Shown: positions 36,907-46,934, numbered from the stretch's first letter. The stretch is 64,000 bases of DNA from CAWAHD01 sp963781785 (GCA_963781785.1 CAWAHD010000002.1:1612001-1676000), one strand, 5' to 3'. Program-made: numbers and translations. Notes: generated from the sequence alone by a model not told the origin.

Positions 36907-38217
36907 ATGCGGGAAACGACCACGCTCGATGATCCCAGGGCGACGGTTTCCTACATCGTCGCGCGGGATGGCTACAACCATGACCTATCGACGAGAGCCG
37001 TCGAGCCCGAAATCCTGCAAAAGGTCTGCAACGACTTCACGCCGGGCACGGTGCTCCAGGAACGTTATCTCCTGCTTCACGAGCTGGGCCGGGGCGGCAT
37101 GGGGATCGTGTTTCTGGGTCGCGACCAGCGGCTCGACCGGCAGGTCGCTGTGAAAGTGATCCTTGCCTCGGGCCAGTCGTCGAGCCCGTCGGCGACCATG
37201 GACACCCGCCTTCGGTCGTCGTTTGCCGAAGAGGCCCGCTTGGGCGCGAGCCTCACGCATCCGGCGATCGCGACGGTATTCGACTACGGCTTTCACCACG
37301 ACAATCCGTTCACGATCTTCGAGTACATCGACGGAGAGACTCTCCGCGCGCTCATCGACCGCCGGGGTCGGCTGCCGCTCGACGAAATCCGCCTGATCGT
37401 CGGACCGCTCGCCCAGGCACTGGACTTCGCCCATGGCCGCCGGATCGTGCATCGCGACCTGAAGCCAGAGAACATTCGCGCCACCGAGCAGCGGCAGTTC
37501 AAGATCCTCGACCTGGGGCTCGCCCGCGAATTCAACCGCCAGGAAGACTGGCGGTTTGCGGGCACGCCGGCCTACACGGCGCCTGAGCAGGCCGCCGAGC
37601 TCCCATCCGACGGCCGCGCCGACCAGTATGCACTTGCGGTCATCGTCTTTGAGATGCTCACCGGCCGCCGCCCATTCGAGAGCGAGTCGTGGATCGACCT
37701 TCTGGAAAAGCATTACTCCGAGCCCCCACCCAGTCCGCGGGCACTGGTTTCCGACCTGCCCCAATCCGTCGAAGACACGGTCCTTCGCAGCCTCGCAAAG
37801 GACCCAAACCGCCGGTTTTCGACGTGCGCCGAGATGGCCGTCGCGCTGGGGTGCCAGTTCCTGGCAGGCCCTGCCCCGCGGCCTGAGATTTTGCTCGAGA
37901 CCGAGATCAAGCGAATGGGCGGGCGATGGAAAGTGTATGCTTATTACTTCTCCTTCCGTCGCCCCCGAACTCACCTGGCGCTTGCCCCCGATGCGCTCTG
38001 GGGCACTTACCGCACCGAGCTGATGCACTGGCCGCTGACGGCACTTTTTGACTTGAAACGCGCCGGTTCCCGGAAACTGGGTTTCCGGATCCGGGGAGTC
38101 AAAGGCAAGGATCGACAGTGGTTTCAGTTCAAGAATCGCAGGGAGCGTGATCTCTGGCAGGAAGCCCTCGAGTCTCGCCTGGCGCCCGAAAGCCAAGCCA
38201 TCGCAACTGATCGATGA
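36907..38217 (+). CDS. Ser/Thr protein kinase with a C-terminal PH-like tail
   Basis: The ATG at 36907 (MRETTTLDDPRATVSYIV) is preferred; the frame is open for 141 more bases upstream. The kinase domain spans about residues 45-310: 'LGRGGMGIVFLGRDQRLDRQ', catalytic Lys in 'VAVKVILA', HRDLKPENIR, and 'ILDLGLAREF', where DFG is replaced by DLG. 'FAGTPAYTAPEQAAEL' follows. After about residue 330 a tail of some 100 residues ('GGRWKVYAYYFSFRRPRTHL' to 'FQFKNRRERDLWQEALESRL') has the strand pattern and final amphipathic helix expected for a PH-like domain. There is no membrane segment. It follows the truncated sigma gene. Confidence 0.87.
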   Translation: MRETTTLDDPRATVSYIVARDGYNHDLSTRAVEPEILQKVCNDFTPGTVLQERYLLLHELGRGGMGIVFLGRDQRLDRQVAVKVILASGQSSSPSATMDTRLRSSFAEEARLGASLTHPAIATVFDYGFHHDNPFTIFEYIDGETLRALIDRRGRLPLDEIRLIVGPLAQALDFAHGRRIVHRDLKPENIRATEQRQFKILDLGLAREFNRQEDWRFAGTPAYTAPEQAAELPSDGRADQYALAVIVFEMLTGRRPFESESWIDLLEKHYSEPPPSPRALVSDLPQSVEDTVLRSLAKDPNRRFSTCAEMAVALGCQFLAGPAPRPEILLETEIKRMGGRWKVYAYYFSFRRPRTHLALAPDALWGTYRTELMHWPLTALFDLKRAGSRKLGFRIRGVKGKDRQWFQFKNRRERDLWQEALESRLAPESQAIATDR

Positions 38218-38312
38218 TTTCCCGCAGGATCACGCTCCGTTCAGAAGGATCGGTGCCGACGAACACACCAAATGTGTGCGGTCCCCGATCAGTCGATTCG
38301 TCTGGGCGGCGA

Positions 38313-39359
38313 TCACTGATCCGCGTGCTCCAAGAGGATCCGCCGGACCTCTGCAATGACGGCAGGTCGCTCCTGGCACAAGTGGCCCGAAGACACGAGC
38401 AGCTCGGACGTCGCCCCGTCAATGTGTGCGCTGTCATAAGGGACGATCCCGTCGCTGCCCCCGGCCGCGGGCGGGTCGCGCCGGTCCGCGATGATCGAAT
38501 GAACTTTGATCGCCGGAGGCAGTCCCAGATCGTCCAGGCCCATGAGGATCGGCGAGTGCCACTCAAGTTCGTCGACGCTGGTGGGCAAGCCCTTCCGGAA
38601 GAATTCCGTGAAGAAGTCCGGACGATTGCGAGCGATCAGCCGCCGGTGGGCCGCTCGGAGTGGATCGGGCAAGCGAACGAGCCGCGCGCCGAGGTGCGTC
38701 ATCGGGCCCTGGTCGAGCCGACTACCGCGATGCGGCGTGGCGATGAAGACAGCGCGACGGACCTCGCGCCGAGGCTTGAAGATCAGGGCGCTGCGGATGA
38801 GGTCACGATCCTCCGGTTCGCCCGCGAGCTCATCGACGGGCCGATCGCTGATCACCTTCCACATACGCGTGCCACTTTCGGAAACCACCATCTTGGTCAG
38901 CAAGCCGCCCATGCTATGACCGACCAGGACCATCTGCTCGAGTGCCGCATCCGTGCCATCTGGATCAAATCTTCGGCGAACCTCGTCGAGATCTCGCCGG
39001 AACAGAGAAGCCGAGTATGGGATCGGGTCGCCTGTCGAGTAGCCCCAGGTCCAGAATTGATAGCGGCCGCGCAGCGCCGCGTCGGCCTCCAGGCTCTCGA
39101 TCATCCTGGCCCATGAGCAGGGATTGGACCACAGACCATGGATGAAAATCACCGGGACTTTACCGCGCCCGTAAGGCCGGAGGAGGGAGAGGCCGGTCGG
39201 CTCGTAGTGAAGCAGCCGGGTGACGTCCGCATCGTGCCGCGCCAGTGAGCGACCGGGCGCGGCATTCCCCGATGACTCGATTCTCGACTGATTCTGGGCT
39301 CTGGCGCTCGTCGCCGTCATCAGTGCCAGGAACCCCGCACAGAATCTGATCGCACCCAT
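38313..39359 (-). CDS. Secreted alpha/beta hydrolase (lipase-like)
   Basis: 348 residues from ATG 39359, with a signal peptide ('FCAGFLALMTATSARAQ'). The alpha/beta hydrolase fold shows the oxyanion region 'VPVIFIHGLWSNPCSWARMI', the nucleophile elbow 'VLVGHSMGGLLTKMVVSESG' and a likely acid/His pair in 'GSDGIVPYDSAHIDGA' and 'LLVSSGHLCQERPAVI'. It probably acts on ester bonds in the periplasm or outside the cell. It is followed on the same strand by no other gene before 38217, and its upstream neighbour is the M16 peptidase. Confidence 0.87.
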   Translation of the reverse strand: MGAIRFCAGFLALMTATSARAQNQSRIESSGNAAPGRSLARHDADVTRLLHYEPTGLSLLRPYGRGKVPVIFIHGLWSNPCSWARMIESLEADAALRGRYQFWTWGYSTGDPIPYSASLFRRDLDEVRRRFDPDGTDAALEQMVLVGHSMGGLLTKMVVSESGTRMWKVISDRPVDELAGEPEDRDLIRSALIFKPRREVRRAVFIATPHRGSRLDQGPMTHLGARLVRLPDPLRAAHRRLIARNRPDFFTEFFRKGLPTSVDELEWHSPILMGLDDLGLPPAIKVHSIIADRRDPPAAGGSDGIVPYDSAHIDGATSELLVSSGHLCQERPAVIAEVRRILLEHADQ

Positions 39360-39420
39360 CCCCTTTGCCTCCGCGCACGCTTCTTGGTCCGACAGAAATT
39401 CACCTGGGCTCCAGGCTGGT

Positions 39421-42231
39421 TCACTCTGGGAGCTTCTGCCCGTCGTAAGTCACCGGCTGGATCTTGGAATACCCCAGTGCCCTCAGCTTCGGCTCGACGA
39501 CCTTGCGGTCGCCGACGATCAAGGTCACCCTTTCGCTCGGCGCGACGACCTCGGCCATCGTCTTGTTGATCTCTTCGGGCCTCGTCGCCTGGAGGCGCGT
39601 GAGAAAGGTGTCGAGGTAGTCGGGCGGAAGCTGGAACTCGGCCATCTCACGCAGGGTCGCGGCGATCGATCGAGGGGATTCGAACTGGTCGGGGTACGAC
39701 TTGACCTCTGCCCCGATCGCCGCGGCAATTTCCTGATCCTGGAACGGCCTGGCTCCAGCGAGGCCGCCGAGCTCGGCGAGCACTTCCTTCAGCGCCGGTG
39801 CGGTCGCGTCGGTTCGAACCGCGGTGCTCACGGTCCACAGGCTGCCTGCCCGTCGGAACTGGAAGCCCGACCGCGCGCCGTAGGTGAAGCCGTTCTTCTC
39901 GCGAAGGTTCTGGTTCAGCCGGCTCAGGAAGTCGCCGCCCAGGATCCGATTGCCGAGCAAGGTCGCATAGAAACTCGAGTCGGACCGATCAACCCACGGG
40001 CGGCCGACGTTCAAGACCGACTGCACGGCACCCGGCTTGTCCACAAGATAAATGACGCTCGGATCGCCCTGCAACTGGGCCGGGGGCCTGTGCATGGGAC
40101 GCGAAGTCTTCACGGCCCACGTGCCAAGGGTCGATTCCAGCATCGGGAATAACACGTCAGGCCCGACGTCGCCGACAACGATCAGCGTCGACCCCGTGGG
40201 ACCAACGTGCTCCGAATGGAACGATCTGACGTCTTCGAGCGTCAGTGCCTTGACCGTGTCGGCGTGACCATCGGCCGGGTTGGCGTACGGGTGTCCCTTG
40301 CCGTAGAGGAGCACGGGCAGGGCACGACCGGCAAGCCAGGCCACGCTGTCGGGTCCCTGCGCCAGGCGCGCCAGCGCGAGCGCCTGCTCGCGATCGAAGT
40401 CCTTGGGGTCGAACCGAGGCGACGCGAGGACGTCGGTCACGATCTTGAGTGACGGGTCGAGATTCCGGGCAATCGTGCTCCACGTGACCGTCGTCTCGTC
40501 AATCGACGAGCGCGTGCCGAGTCGCACGCCGAGCGTTTCGAGCGCTTCGCCCAGCTCGGTCGCCGTCTGGCTGGTGGTCCCCTTGTCGAGCAGGGACGCC
40601 GTGAGGCTTGCCAGTCCGGACTTGCCGATCGGGTCGTCGGCCGTGCCCCCCGGTACCACCAACTCGACCGAGACCAGGGGCAGCGTCTTCCACGCGACGA
40701 ACCAGACGTCGATTCCGTTGGAAAGCGTTCTCCGCACGAATCGAGGCGCCCGGAAAGGCCCGGCGGCTGCTGGTCCCGGCAGCTTCGACCAGTTCACCCC
40801 CGGAGCGGGCGAGCGCTCCGAGGCGATCGCGGGCGTCTCACCGGTTGCCGACGCATTTGGCCCGGCTTTCGTCGCCTCGCTCCGCGGCTGTCCCGGACCG
40901 ACGGCTTCGGTCCAGACAACGACCTTCTCGTGCTTCAAGTAGGTGTTGGCGACACGCGTCAGGTCGGGCGGGGTGACCTGGTAGTACCTCACGAATTCCT
41001 TCTGGTAGTGGCGCGGGTCGTCCTTCTGGGCGAAGCCGGTGGCCAGCGTGACCGCGCGGGAGAGCGGACTAGTCAGTCGCGAATACGACTGCTCTTCGAA
41101 GAGAGCCAGGGCGCGGGCGAGCTCGTCTGCCTTGGGCGGATTGGCCTGGATCTCGCGCAAGGCGGCGGCGAATGCGGACTCGATGGCCGCGAGCACCTCC
41201 TCGGGCTTGGCCCCCTTTGCCGCGGTGCTCTGGAGCGCGAAGCGGCCGGCCGACTCCCAGGTGTATCCGTAGCCGGAAACGTCCTTGCTTAATCGCCTTT
41301 CCAGCACCAGCTCCCGATGCAGCCGGGAAGTTTCCCCGCCTGCCAGCACACGGGCCAGCAAGCCGAGCGCCGGGGCATCGGGATGGTCGGCGGCGACGGC
41401 CGGCCAGATCCAGTAGACGCGGGGCAGTTGCACGCGGTCGAACCGCACGAGCTTGTCGGCTTTCGCCGGAGCGGTCGGCACCGCCAAGGCCTTCGGCTTG
41501 GGGCCGGCAGTCAGAGTCCCGAAGTACTTCTGGATCAGCGCCTTCGCCTGGGCCGGATCGAAGTCGCCGGCCAGGCACAAGGTCGCGTTGGCCGGGTGGT
41601 AGAACTCGGCGAAGAATGCCTTGAGGTCGTCGAGCGTCGCCTTGTTCAGGTCCTCCATCGACCCGATCACCGACCACGAGTACGGATGGCCCTTCGGGAA
41701 CAGCGTGCTGAGGATCGCCTCCTGGTCGAGCCCATACGGCCGATTTTCATAACTCTGGCGGCGCTCGTTCTTGACGACCTCGCGCTCGGTGTCGAACTTT
41801 TGCTGATCCAGTGCCGAGGGGAGGAACGCCAGCCGCTCCGACTCGAGATAGAGCGCCCGCTCGAGGAAGTTGCTGGGCACGGTCTCGAAATAGACCGTCA
41901 TGTCTTGGTTTGTGAACGCGTTCGATGCGGCCCCCGCCTCCTGGAGAGGGATGTCGTAGTTCGGCACGTTCTTGGTTCCACGGAACATCATGTGCTCGAA
42001 GAAGTGTGCGAATCCGGTCCGCCCCGCCTTCTCGTTCTTGGACCCGACGTGGTAGGCCACCGTTACCGTCACGCGGGGTACGATCGGGTCGCGATGGAGC
42101 GCGACCTTCAGGCCGTTCGGCAGAGTGTACGCTTCCAGAGCGAGGTCCGGCGGCTTGATCGCTTTGGTGTCAGCGGCGGTCGCAGCGCCGGACAGGAGAA
42201 AGGCCACGACAATCGGGGCGAGAGCACGCAT
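39421..42231 (-). CDS. M16-family zinc metallopeptidase, two-domain, exported
   Basis: The ATG at 42231 begins a signal peptide ('MRALAPIVVAFLLSGAATAA'); the longer frame upstream has no such feature. 936 residues. The first peptidase unit carries the inverted zinc motif HFFEH (about residues 76-80), with the downstream Glu in the 'ERRQSYENRPYGLDQEAILS' region. A second M16 unit starts near residue 500 ('RFVRRTLSNGIDVWFVAWKT') and lacks HxxEH, as in normal two-unit M16 proteins. Such enzymes cut short peptides in the periplasm. It lies 61 bases before the hydrolase gene on the same strand. Confidence 0.92.
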   Translation of the reverse strand: MRALAPIVVAFLLSGAATAADTKAIKPPDLALEAYTLPNGLKVALHRDPIVPRVTVTVAYHVGSKNEKAGRTGFAHFFEHMMFRGTKNVPNYDIPLQEAGAASNAFTNQDMTVYFETVPSNFLERALYLESERLAFLPSALDQQKFDTEREVVKNERRQSYENRPYGLDQEAILSTLFPKGHPYSWSVIGSMEDLNKATLDDLKAFFAEFYHPANATLCLAGDFDPAQAKALIQKYFGTLTAGPKPKALAVPTAPAKADKLVRFDRVQLPRVYWIWPAVAADHPDAPALGLLARVLAGGETSRLHRELVLERRLSKDVSGYGYTWESAGRFALQSTAAKGAKPEEVLAAIESAFAAALREIQANPPKADELARALALFEEQSYSRLTSPLSRAVTLATGFAQKDDPRHYQKEFVRYYQVTPPDLTRVANTYLKHEKVVVWTEAVGPGQPRSEATKAGPNASATGETPAIASERSPAPGVNWSKLPGPAAAGPFRAPRFVRRTLSNGIDVWFVAWKTLPLVSVELVVPGGTADDPIGKSGLASLTASLLDKGTTSQTATELGEALETLGVRLGTRSSIDETTVTWSTIARNLDPSLKIVTDVLASPRFDPKDFDREQALALARLAQGPDSVAWLAGRALPVLLYGKGHPYANPADGHADTVKALTLEDVRSFHSEHVGPTGSTLIVVGDVGPDVLFPMLESTLGTWAVKTSRPMHRPPAQLQGDPSVIYLVDKPGAVQSVLNVGRPWVDRSDSSFYATLLGNRILGGDFLSRLNQNLREKNGFTYGARSGFQFRRAGSLWTVSTAVRTDATAPALKEVLAELGGLAGARPFQDQEIAAAIGAEVKSYPDQFESPRSIAATLREMAEFQLPPDYLDTFLTRLQATRPEEINKTMAEVVAPSERVTLIVGDRKVVEPKLRALGYSKIQPVTYDGQKLPE

Positions 42232-42464
42232 GGAGTTCTTCCTTGGGGATGGGTCGGAGCGGGACGAGGGGGAATTGCCACGCCCCGCCGGGACACGCAA
42301 GTATTATGAGCGCGATCGGAGGCTCGGGCAACCGGGCTTCCGGGGATATGCGATCATCGATCGAGAGTCCGCTCCGGTCCTGCGCCGAGTTGGCCGCAGC
42401 ACGAACGGAAGGGAACCAAGCCGAAAGACGCGGGCAGGCCGCGCTGGCCGCAGTCCGCGTCCGA

Positions 42465-43118
42465 TCAGTCTCCGAGCAGGAACTCGATCCCTGGGCGGCT
42501 TTCGTAGAACTCCGTTCCACCGTGCCCCATACCCTTGAGGGTGACCAGCTCGGCGGCGCCGCCTGCGGCCTTGTAGCGCTTGATAAGCACCGCCGAGTTT
42601 GGCTCAAGCGGCACGAGCTTGTCCTGGTCACCGTGGATGTGGAGGATCTTGACGCGGGCCCTGGCGAGCGGCGCGAGGTTGTCGATCGGGTTGAATTCGC
42701 CGATCCGGCGTGTCAATTCCTCCAGGCTGAGATCGTAGCCTAGCCCGGGTGCCGGCGCAGTGACCACCACGGGCAGCGTGGGCCAGGTCCGGAAGTCGGT
42801 CACGGGGCAAATGCCGAAGATCCGATCGACGCAGTCCGGCTGGCGGAAGGCCCACGCATAGCCGATCAGGCCGCCGTTGCTCTGGCCGACCAGCCGTGCT
42901 GCCGTCGTATTCGAGTTTTCCGGCCTCGCGGTACTGCACGACACGAGACGGTTCCGTGAACCGTTGAGCCCGCGCGAGATGTGGGGGTCTTCGAACCGAA
43001 CGCTGGCTGTGGAATCCCGACCGAGAAGGATACCGTTGCCCACGATCGGGATACATCGCTCAGCTTCGCCGTCAGGGTTGAGCTCGAGCCGGGGACCGAG
43101 CGAGTCGGAGTGTTTCAT
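42465..43118 (-). CDS. Chimeric ORF: FHA N-terminus joined to the C-terminal half of an alpha/beta hydrolase
   Basis: From ATG 43118 the first 50 residues ('LELNPDGEAERCIPIVGNGI', 'LLGRDSTASVRFEDPHISR') copy the FHA start of the phosphatase at 35919. A scrambled stretch of about 25 residues follows. From 'RLVGQSNGGLIGYAWAFRQP' to the end it copies the hydrolase at 46074-46934. The GxSxG nucleophile and the C-terminal acid/His region are present, but the first half of the hydrolase and the signal peptide are missing. It is unlikely to be a working enzyme. It arose by duplication and joining of two neighbouring loci, and its upstream region is the duplicated FHA promoter. Confidence 0.7.
   Translation of the reverse strand: MKHSDSLGPRLELNPDGEAERCIPIVGNGILLGRDSTASVRFEDPHISRGLNGSRNRLVSCSTARPENSNTTAARLVGQSNGGLIGYAWAFRQPDCVDRIFGICPVTDFRTWPTLPVVVTAPAPGLGYDLSLEELTRRIGEFNPIDNLAPLARARVKILHIHGDQDKLVPLEPNSAVLIKRYKAAGGAAELVTLKGMGHGGTEFYESRPGIEFLLGD
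42470..42894. repeat. Duplicated segment shared with 46077-46500
   Basis: The two copies begin GATCAGTCTCC(G/T)AGCAGGAACT and end CTCTGGCCGACCAG. They share most bases, including the hydrolase C-terminal coding part, with many synonymous differences, so the duplication is not recent. In this copy the upstream half is replaced by FHA sequence; in the other the hydrolase is complete. Confidence 0.8.
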
Positions 43119-43180
43119 AGGGAGATTCCTGGAGCGCTTCGGATGGACGACCGTCGCGTCAGCTCCGACCGAACGTCGTA

Positions 43181-43230
43181 AGACTCTCTATAGTTGTACG
43201 TTTTTGGGCGCGGAATCTTACAGGCCAACC
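43181..43230 (-). promoter_or_regulatory. Second copy of the FHA upstream region
   Basis: AGACTCTCTATAGTTGTACG, then CGCGGAATCTTACAGGCCAA, matches 35980-36030 with the same spacing. It lies in front of the FHA/hydrolase chimera. The similarity extends weakly for another 70 bases away from the gene, so it is part of the duplicated segment. Confidence 0.45.
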
Positions 43231-43422
43231 GGAGTTTCTGCGGCAACATGGCAACGAGGACTCCCTGGTTACGCCGGGGACGTCCGAGACGGATGCGGCC
43301 GGCGGGTGTCTGGTCGTCTATCCAGTCGATCGGCTGACCGAGGAGCTCGTTCCAGTCCAGCTCTGGTTCCTGCTGCGGATCCTTCCCGGTATATTCGAGT
43401 GCATCGATACACGGGAGGAACG

Positions 43423-45706
43423 ATGAAGACATACTCGGTGCTGGTATTCACGCTGGTACTTTTTGCGTCGACGGCTCATCCTCAGGAGCTGCCGCACACT
43501 CGGCACCTGGAGTGGCCCGAGGAAGACTTGTCGGCCCGGCTCATGACCGGGGCGCACCGCTTCGTCGAGCGTAAGATCGCGGAGGCGCCCGCAAGGCGCG
43601 CAGCCCTGTGGGCCCGGGATTACTCTTCGCCGCAAGCTTACGAGAAGTCGATCGAATCCAATCGCACTCGACTGAAAACGATCCTTGGCGCCCTCGACGA
43701 GCGGCTGCCGGCGGCGATGGAGCGGTACGGTGATGAGGCGAATCCGGCGCTGGTCGCCGAGACCGAGCGGATGCGGATTTATCAGGTGCGCTGGCCGGTG
43801 CTCGATGGACTCTGGGGATGCGGCCTGCTCGCCGAGCCGAAGGGCTCGGCTGCGGGGCGCGTCGTCGTCGTTCCGGATGCGGATCAGACCCCGGAGCAGT
43901 TGCTCGGACTTGCTCCGGGCGCGCCCCAGGCCGCCCGGCGGCTGGCTGAGAACGGATTGGAGATCGTGGTGCCCGTGACCGTTTCGCGCAAGTCTGGCGA
44001 CGAGCGACCCGCAGCTCCGCGCGTCCGATCAGACATATCGCGAGTGGATTTACCGCCAGGCGTTCCACATGGGCCGGCATGTCATCGGCTATGAAGTCCA
44101 GTCGGTTCTCGCGGCAATTGACTGGTTGCACGCGCGGGGCGGCAAGATTGGCGTTTGCGGCTACGCCGAGGGAGGGCAGACGGCCTTCTACGCGGCGGCA
44201 CTCGACAGGCGTATCGGCGCTGCACTCGTGAGCGGCTACTTCGATTCGCGACAGCGCGTCTGGGCAGAGCCGATCTACCGAAACATCTGGGGATTCTTGC
44301 ACGAGTTCGGCGACGCAGAAATCGCCGGGCTGATCTTGCCGCGCACGCTCGTGATCGAGCACAGTACCGTTCCCGATATCACAGGCCAGAAAGGCGAGTG
44401 GCATACTCCAGACGTTGCCAGTGTCGGGGCGGAAGTCGAGCGCATCGAGACGCGCTCGGTCTTTCCCAAGCCGCGCCTCGTCTTGAGCGACGGTCCTCCC
44501 TTTTCCGATCAAGCTCTGGCGCAGTTTGCCGCTGCGCTTGGGGTGGAAAAGCTCGCGCAACTTTCAACGGGCGCACCCGTCGACCGCCGCGCGTCGTTCG
44601 ATGGGGCCGCACGCCATCTGCGGTTAGTTCGCGCGATCGAGGGCCACGTCCAGCGGCTTGTGCAGGGCTCGGAACACGTGCGCGAGAGTGCGTTTTTGTT
44701 CTCGATAATGCCCGAACTGGAATTGAGACAGTGGACCACCGAGGCGCAATTGCCAGCGCACTCGCCGGAGAAGCTCATCGAAGGCGCGAAGCGGTTTCGC
44801 GACCGGTTTCGCGACGAAGCGATGGGCCGCTTCGACGAGCCGCTCGTGCCGTTCAATGTCCGCACGCGCGTCGTGAAAGCGACCGAAAAGTGGACCGCTC
44901 ACGACGTGGTGCTTGACGTCTATCCTGAACTGTTCGCGTGGGGAATCCTCGTGGTTCCGAACGACCTGAAACCCGGCGAGCGCCGGCCCGTGGTCGTTTG
45001 CCAGCACGGGCGCAACGGCGTGCCGCGCAACCTGCTCGACGCGCACACGACGGGATACCGCGACATCGCTGCGGTGCTTGCCGAGCGCGGGTTCATCACG
45101 TTTGCACCGCACAATCTCTACCGCGGCGAGGACCGATACCGCTGGCTGGGTCGCAAGGCAAATACAGTGAAGGCCACGCTTTTCTCCTTCATCATCGCGT
45201 CGCACGACCAGATTCTCCGCTGGCTCGACACGCTGCCATTTGTGGACGGAAGCCGCATCGGATTCTACGGCCTCAGCTACGGCGAGGAGACTGCGGTGCG
45301 CGTGCCACCGCTTCTGGAGAAGTACGCACTCTCGATTTGCTCGGGCGACTTCAACCAGTGGACCCGCAAAGTTGCTGCCACCGACCAACCCTTCAGCTTC
45401 ATGCGCACCATCGAGTGGGAAATGCCCTACTGGAACCTCGGACAGACATTCGACTATGCGGAAATGGCGTATCTGATTTTTCCTCGGCCCTTCATGGTGG
45501 AACGCGGTCACCGCGACCTCGTGGGCCACGACCAGTGGGTCGCGCACGAGTATGCAAAGGTCCGCTGGCTTTACGCGCAGCTCGGTCTGGCTGACCGGAC
45601 GGAGATCGAGTTCTTCCAGGGTGGCCATGCAATGCGCGCGGAAGGGACGATTGCCTTCCTGCACAAACACCTCCGCTGGCCGGCGCCGACGGCGCCACGT
45701 CGATAG
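43423..45706 (+). pseudogene. Secreted large alpha/beta hydrolase (acetyl xylan esterase/dienelactone hydrolase-like), frameshifted near 43998
   Basis: The ATG at 43423 has an excellent GGGAGGAA ribosome site and begins a signal peptide ('MKTYSVLVFTLVLFASTAHP'). The first 190 residues ('LPHTRHLEWPEEDLSARLMT', 'VVVVPDADQTPEQLLGLAPG') run in one frame. After 'SRKSG' one base must be skipped (about 43990-44000) to continue 'DPQLRASDQTYREWIYRQAF'. Two hydrolase-like halves follow: 'KIGVCGYAEGGQTAFYAAAL' and, near the C-terminus, 'VVVCQHGRNGVPRNLL' with nucleophile 'IGFYGLSYGEETAVRVPPLL'. Joined, about 760 residues. It may act on plant-type or microbial polysaccharide esters. The shift could be a sequencing error. 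Confidence 0.82.
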
Positions 45707-45887
45707 TGATTGGAGTGGTCTTTAGTGGATATTCTTCCCCGGTCACACCAGCTTTACATGTGTCTCGCCTGCCCCAGAATGCCGAACGGAACTCATCTAA
45801 CTCACACCGCTGTCCGCCGTATCGCTCAGTGAAGGCTCGCTGCCGCTCAAGACCGCGATTTGATCGCGGCTGGTTCGTTGCGCGTGG

Positions 45888-46073
45888 TTGCTCCTCCTCT
45901 TCGTTGGCGTCGTGTCGACGTCGGCCCCGCGCGCTGCCGATCTATCGGAGGAATCCCAGGATGGACCGAAAACGACTGCGCCCGGTGAAGCGGCCGCCGC
46001 CCTCTACGACGTCGTAATCCTTGGCGGTCGGGTTGTCGATGGCGCCGGCAATGCTTGGAGAACCGATGCCTGA
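45888..46073 (+). pseudogene. 5' stub of an N-acyl-D-amino-acid deacylase (amidohydrolase)
   Basis: Sixty-one residues: a signal-like N-terminus ('MLLLFVGVVSTSAPRAADLS') and then the amidohydrolase opening 'YDVVILGGRVVDGAGNAWRT'. The sequence ends in a stop exactly where the duplicated hydrolase segment starts (46074). The metal-binding HxH and the rest of the enzyme are missing, so it is a remnant cut by the duplication event. Confidence 0.7.
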
Positions 46074-46934
46074 TCAGTCTCCTAGCAGGAACTGAATCCC
46101 TTGAGGGCTCCGGTAGAAGTCATTGCCGCCATGTCCAAGCCCTTTGAGCGTGATCAGCTCGGCGGCGCCGCCTGCGGCCTTGTAGCGAGCAATGAGCACC
46201 GCCGAGTTTGGCTCCAGCGGCACGAGCTTGTCCTGGTCACCGTGGATGTGGAGGATCTTGACGCGGGCCTTGGCGAGCGGGGCGAGGTTGTCGATCGGGT
46301 TGAATTCGCCGATCCGGCGTGTCAATTCCTCCAAGCTGAGGTCGTAGCCTAGCCCGGGCGAGGGCGCGGTGATCACCACGGGCAGCGTGGGCCAGGTCCG
46401 GAAGTCGGTCACCGGGCAAATGCCGAAGATCCGATCGACGCAGTCCGGGTGGCGGAAAGCCCACGCATAGGCGATCAGGCCGCCGTTGCTCTGGCCGACC
46501 AGGCGTACCTTGTGGTTGAGACGAAACTCCGAAGTCAGCCGATTGTAAAACTCCTGACAAAGCCGTGCCGCCGAAGGGCTGCCGCAGGAGGTTCCCACAT
46601 CCACCCCGGCGATGTGGAACCCGGCTGCGAGGAATCGCTCGACATACACGCGGTGGTGTAGCGCGCCGTGGCCGTCGTTGATACCCAGCCAGAACGGGAA
46701 GATCCAGATCCACCGCCTGTGGGGATCGACCTTTCCCGTGGGCTTGACGATGTAGGCATTCCGGCCGCCCGTGGTCAGCTTGACAAGCTCGCCGTTCCGA
46801 TAGGTCCCTTCGACTTTGTCGGGGATGAGTTTGCGAATGTACTCCGCCTTCGGGTCGTCCGCACCGTGCGCCGCACAGGTTAGCAGCATAATGAGGACAA
46901 CGTGCCGTATCACGAAACGGTAGTGCTTGGTCAT
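46074..46934 (-). CDS. Secreted alpha/beta hydrolase (PHB-depolymerase/esterase-like)
   Basis: 286 residues with a signal peptide ('HVVLIMLLTCAAHGADD'). The fold shows 'RRWIWIFPFWLGINDGHGAL', 'AAGFHIAGVDVGTSCGSPSA', nucleophile 'VRLVGQSNGGLIAYAWAFRH' (GxSxG), then 'VKILHIHGDQDKLVPLEPNS' with the acid and 'TLKGLGHGGNDFYRSPQG' with the catalytic His. Probably an exported esterase. Its C-terminal half is duplicated in the chimera at 42465-43118. It converges on the truncated amidohydrolase stub, and the aldo/keto reductase gene lies just upstream on the same strand. Confidence 0.87.
   Translation of the reverse strand: MTKHYRFVIRHVVLIMLLTCAAHGADDPKAEYIRKLIPDKVEGTYRNGELVKLTTGGRNAYIVKPTGKVDPHRRWIWIFPFWLGINDGHGALHHRVYVERFLAAGFHIAGVDVGTSCGSPSAARLCQEFYNRLTSEFRLNHKVRLVGQSNGGLIAYAWAFRHPDCVDRIFGICPVTDFRTWPTLPVVITAPSPGLGYDLSLEELTRRIGEFNPIDNLAPLAKARVKILHIHGDQDKLVPLEPNSAVLIARYKAAGGAAELITLKGLGHGGNDFYRSPQGIQFLLGD

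Noticed and set aside
36985..38196. 403-codon open frame on the minus strand
   Set aside because: It is the shadow of the kinase gene on the plus strand.
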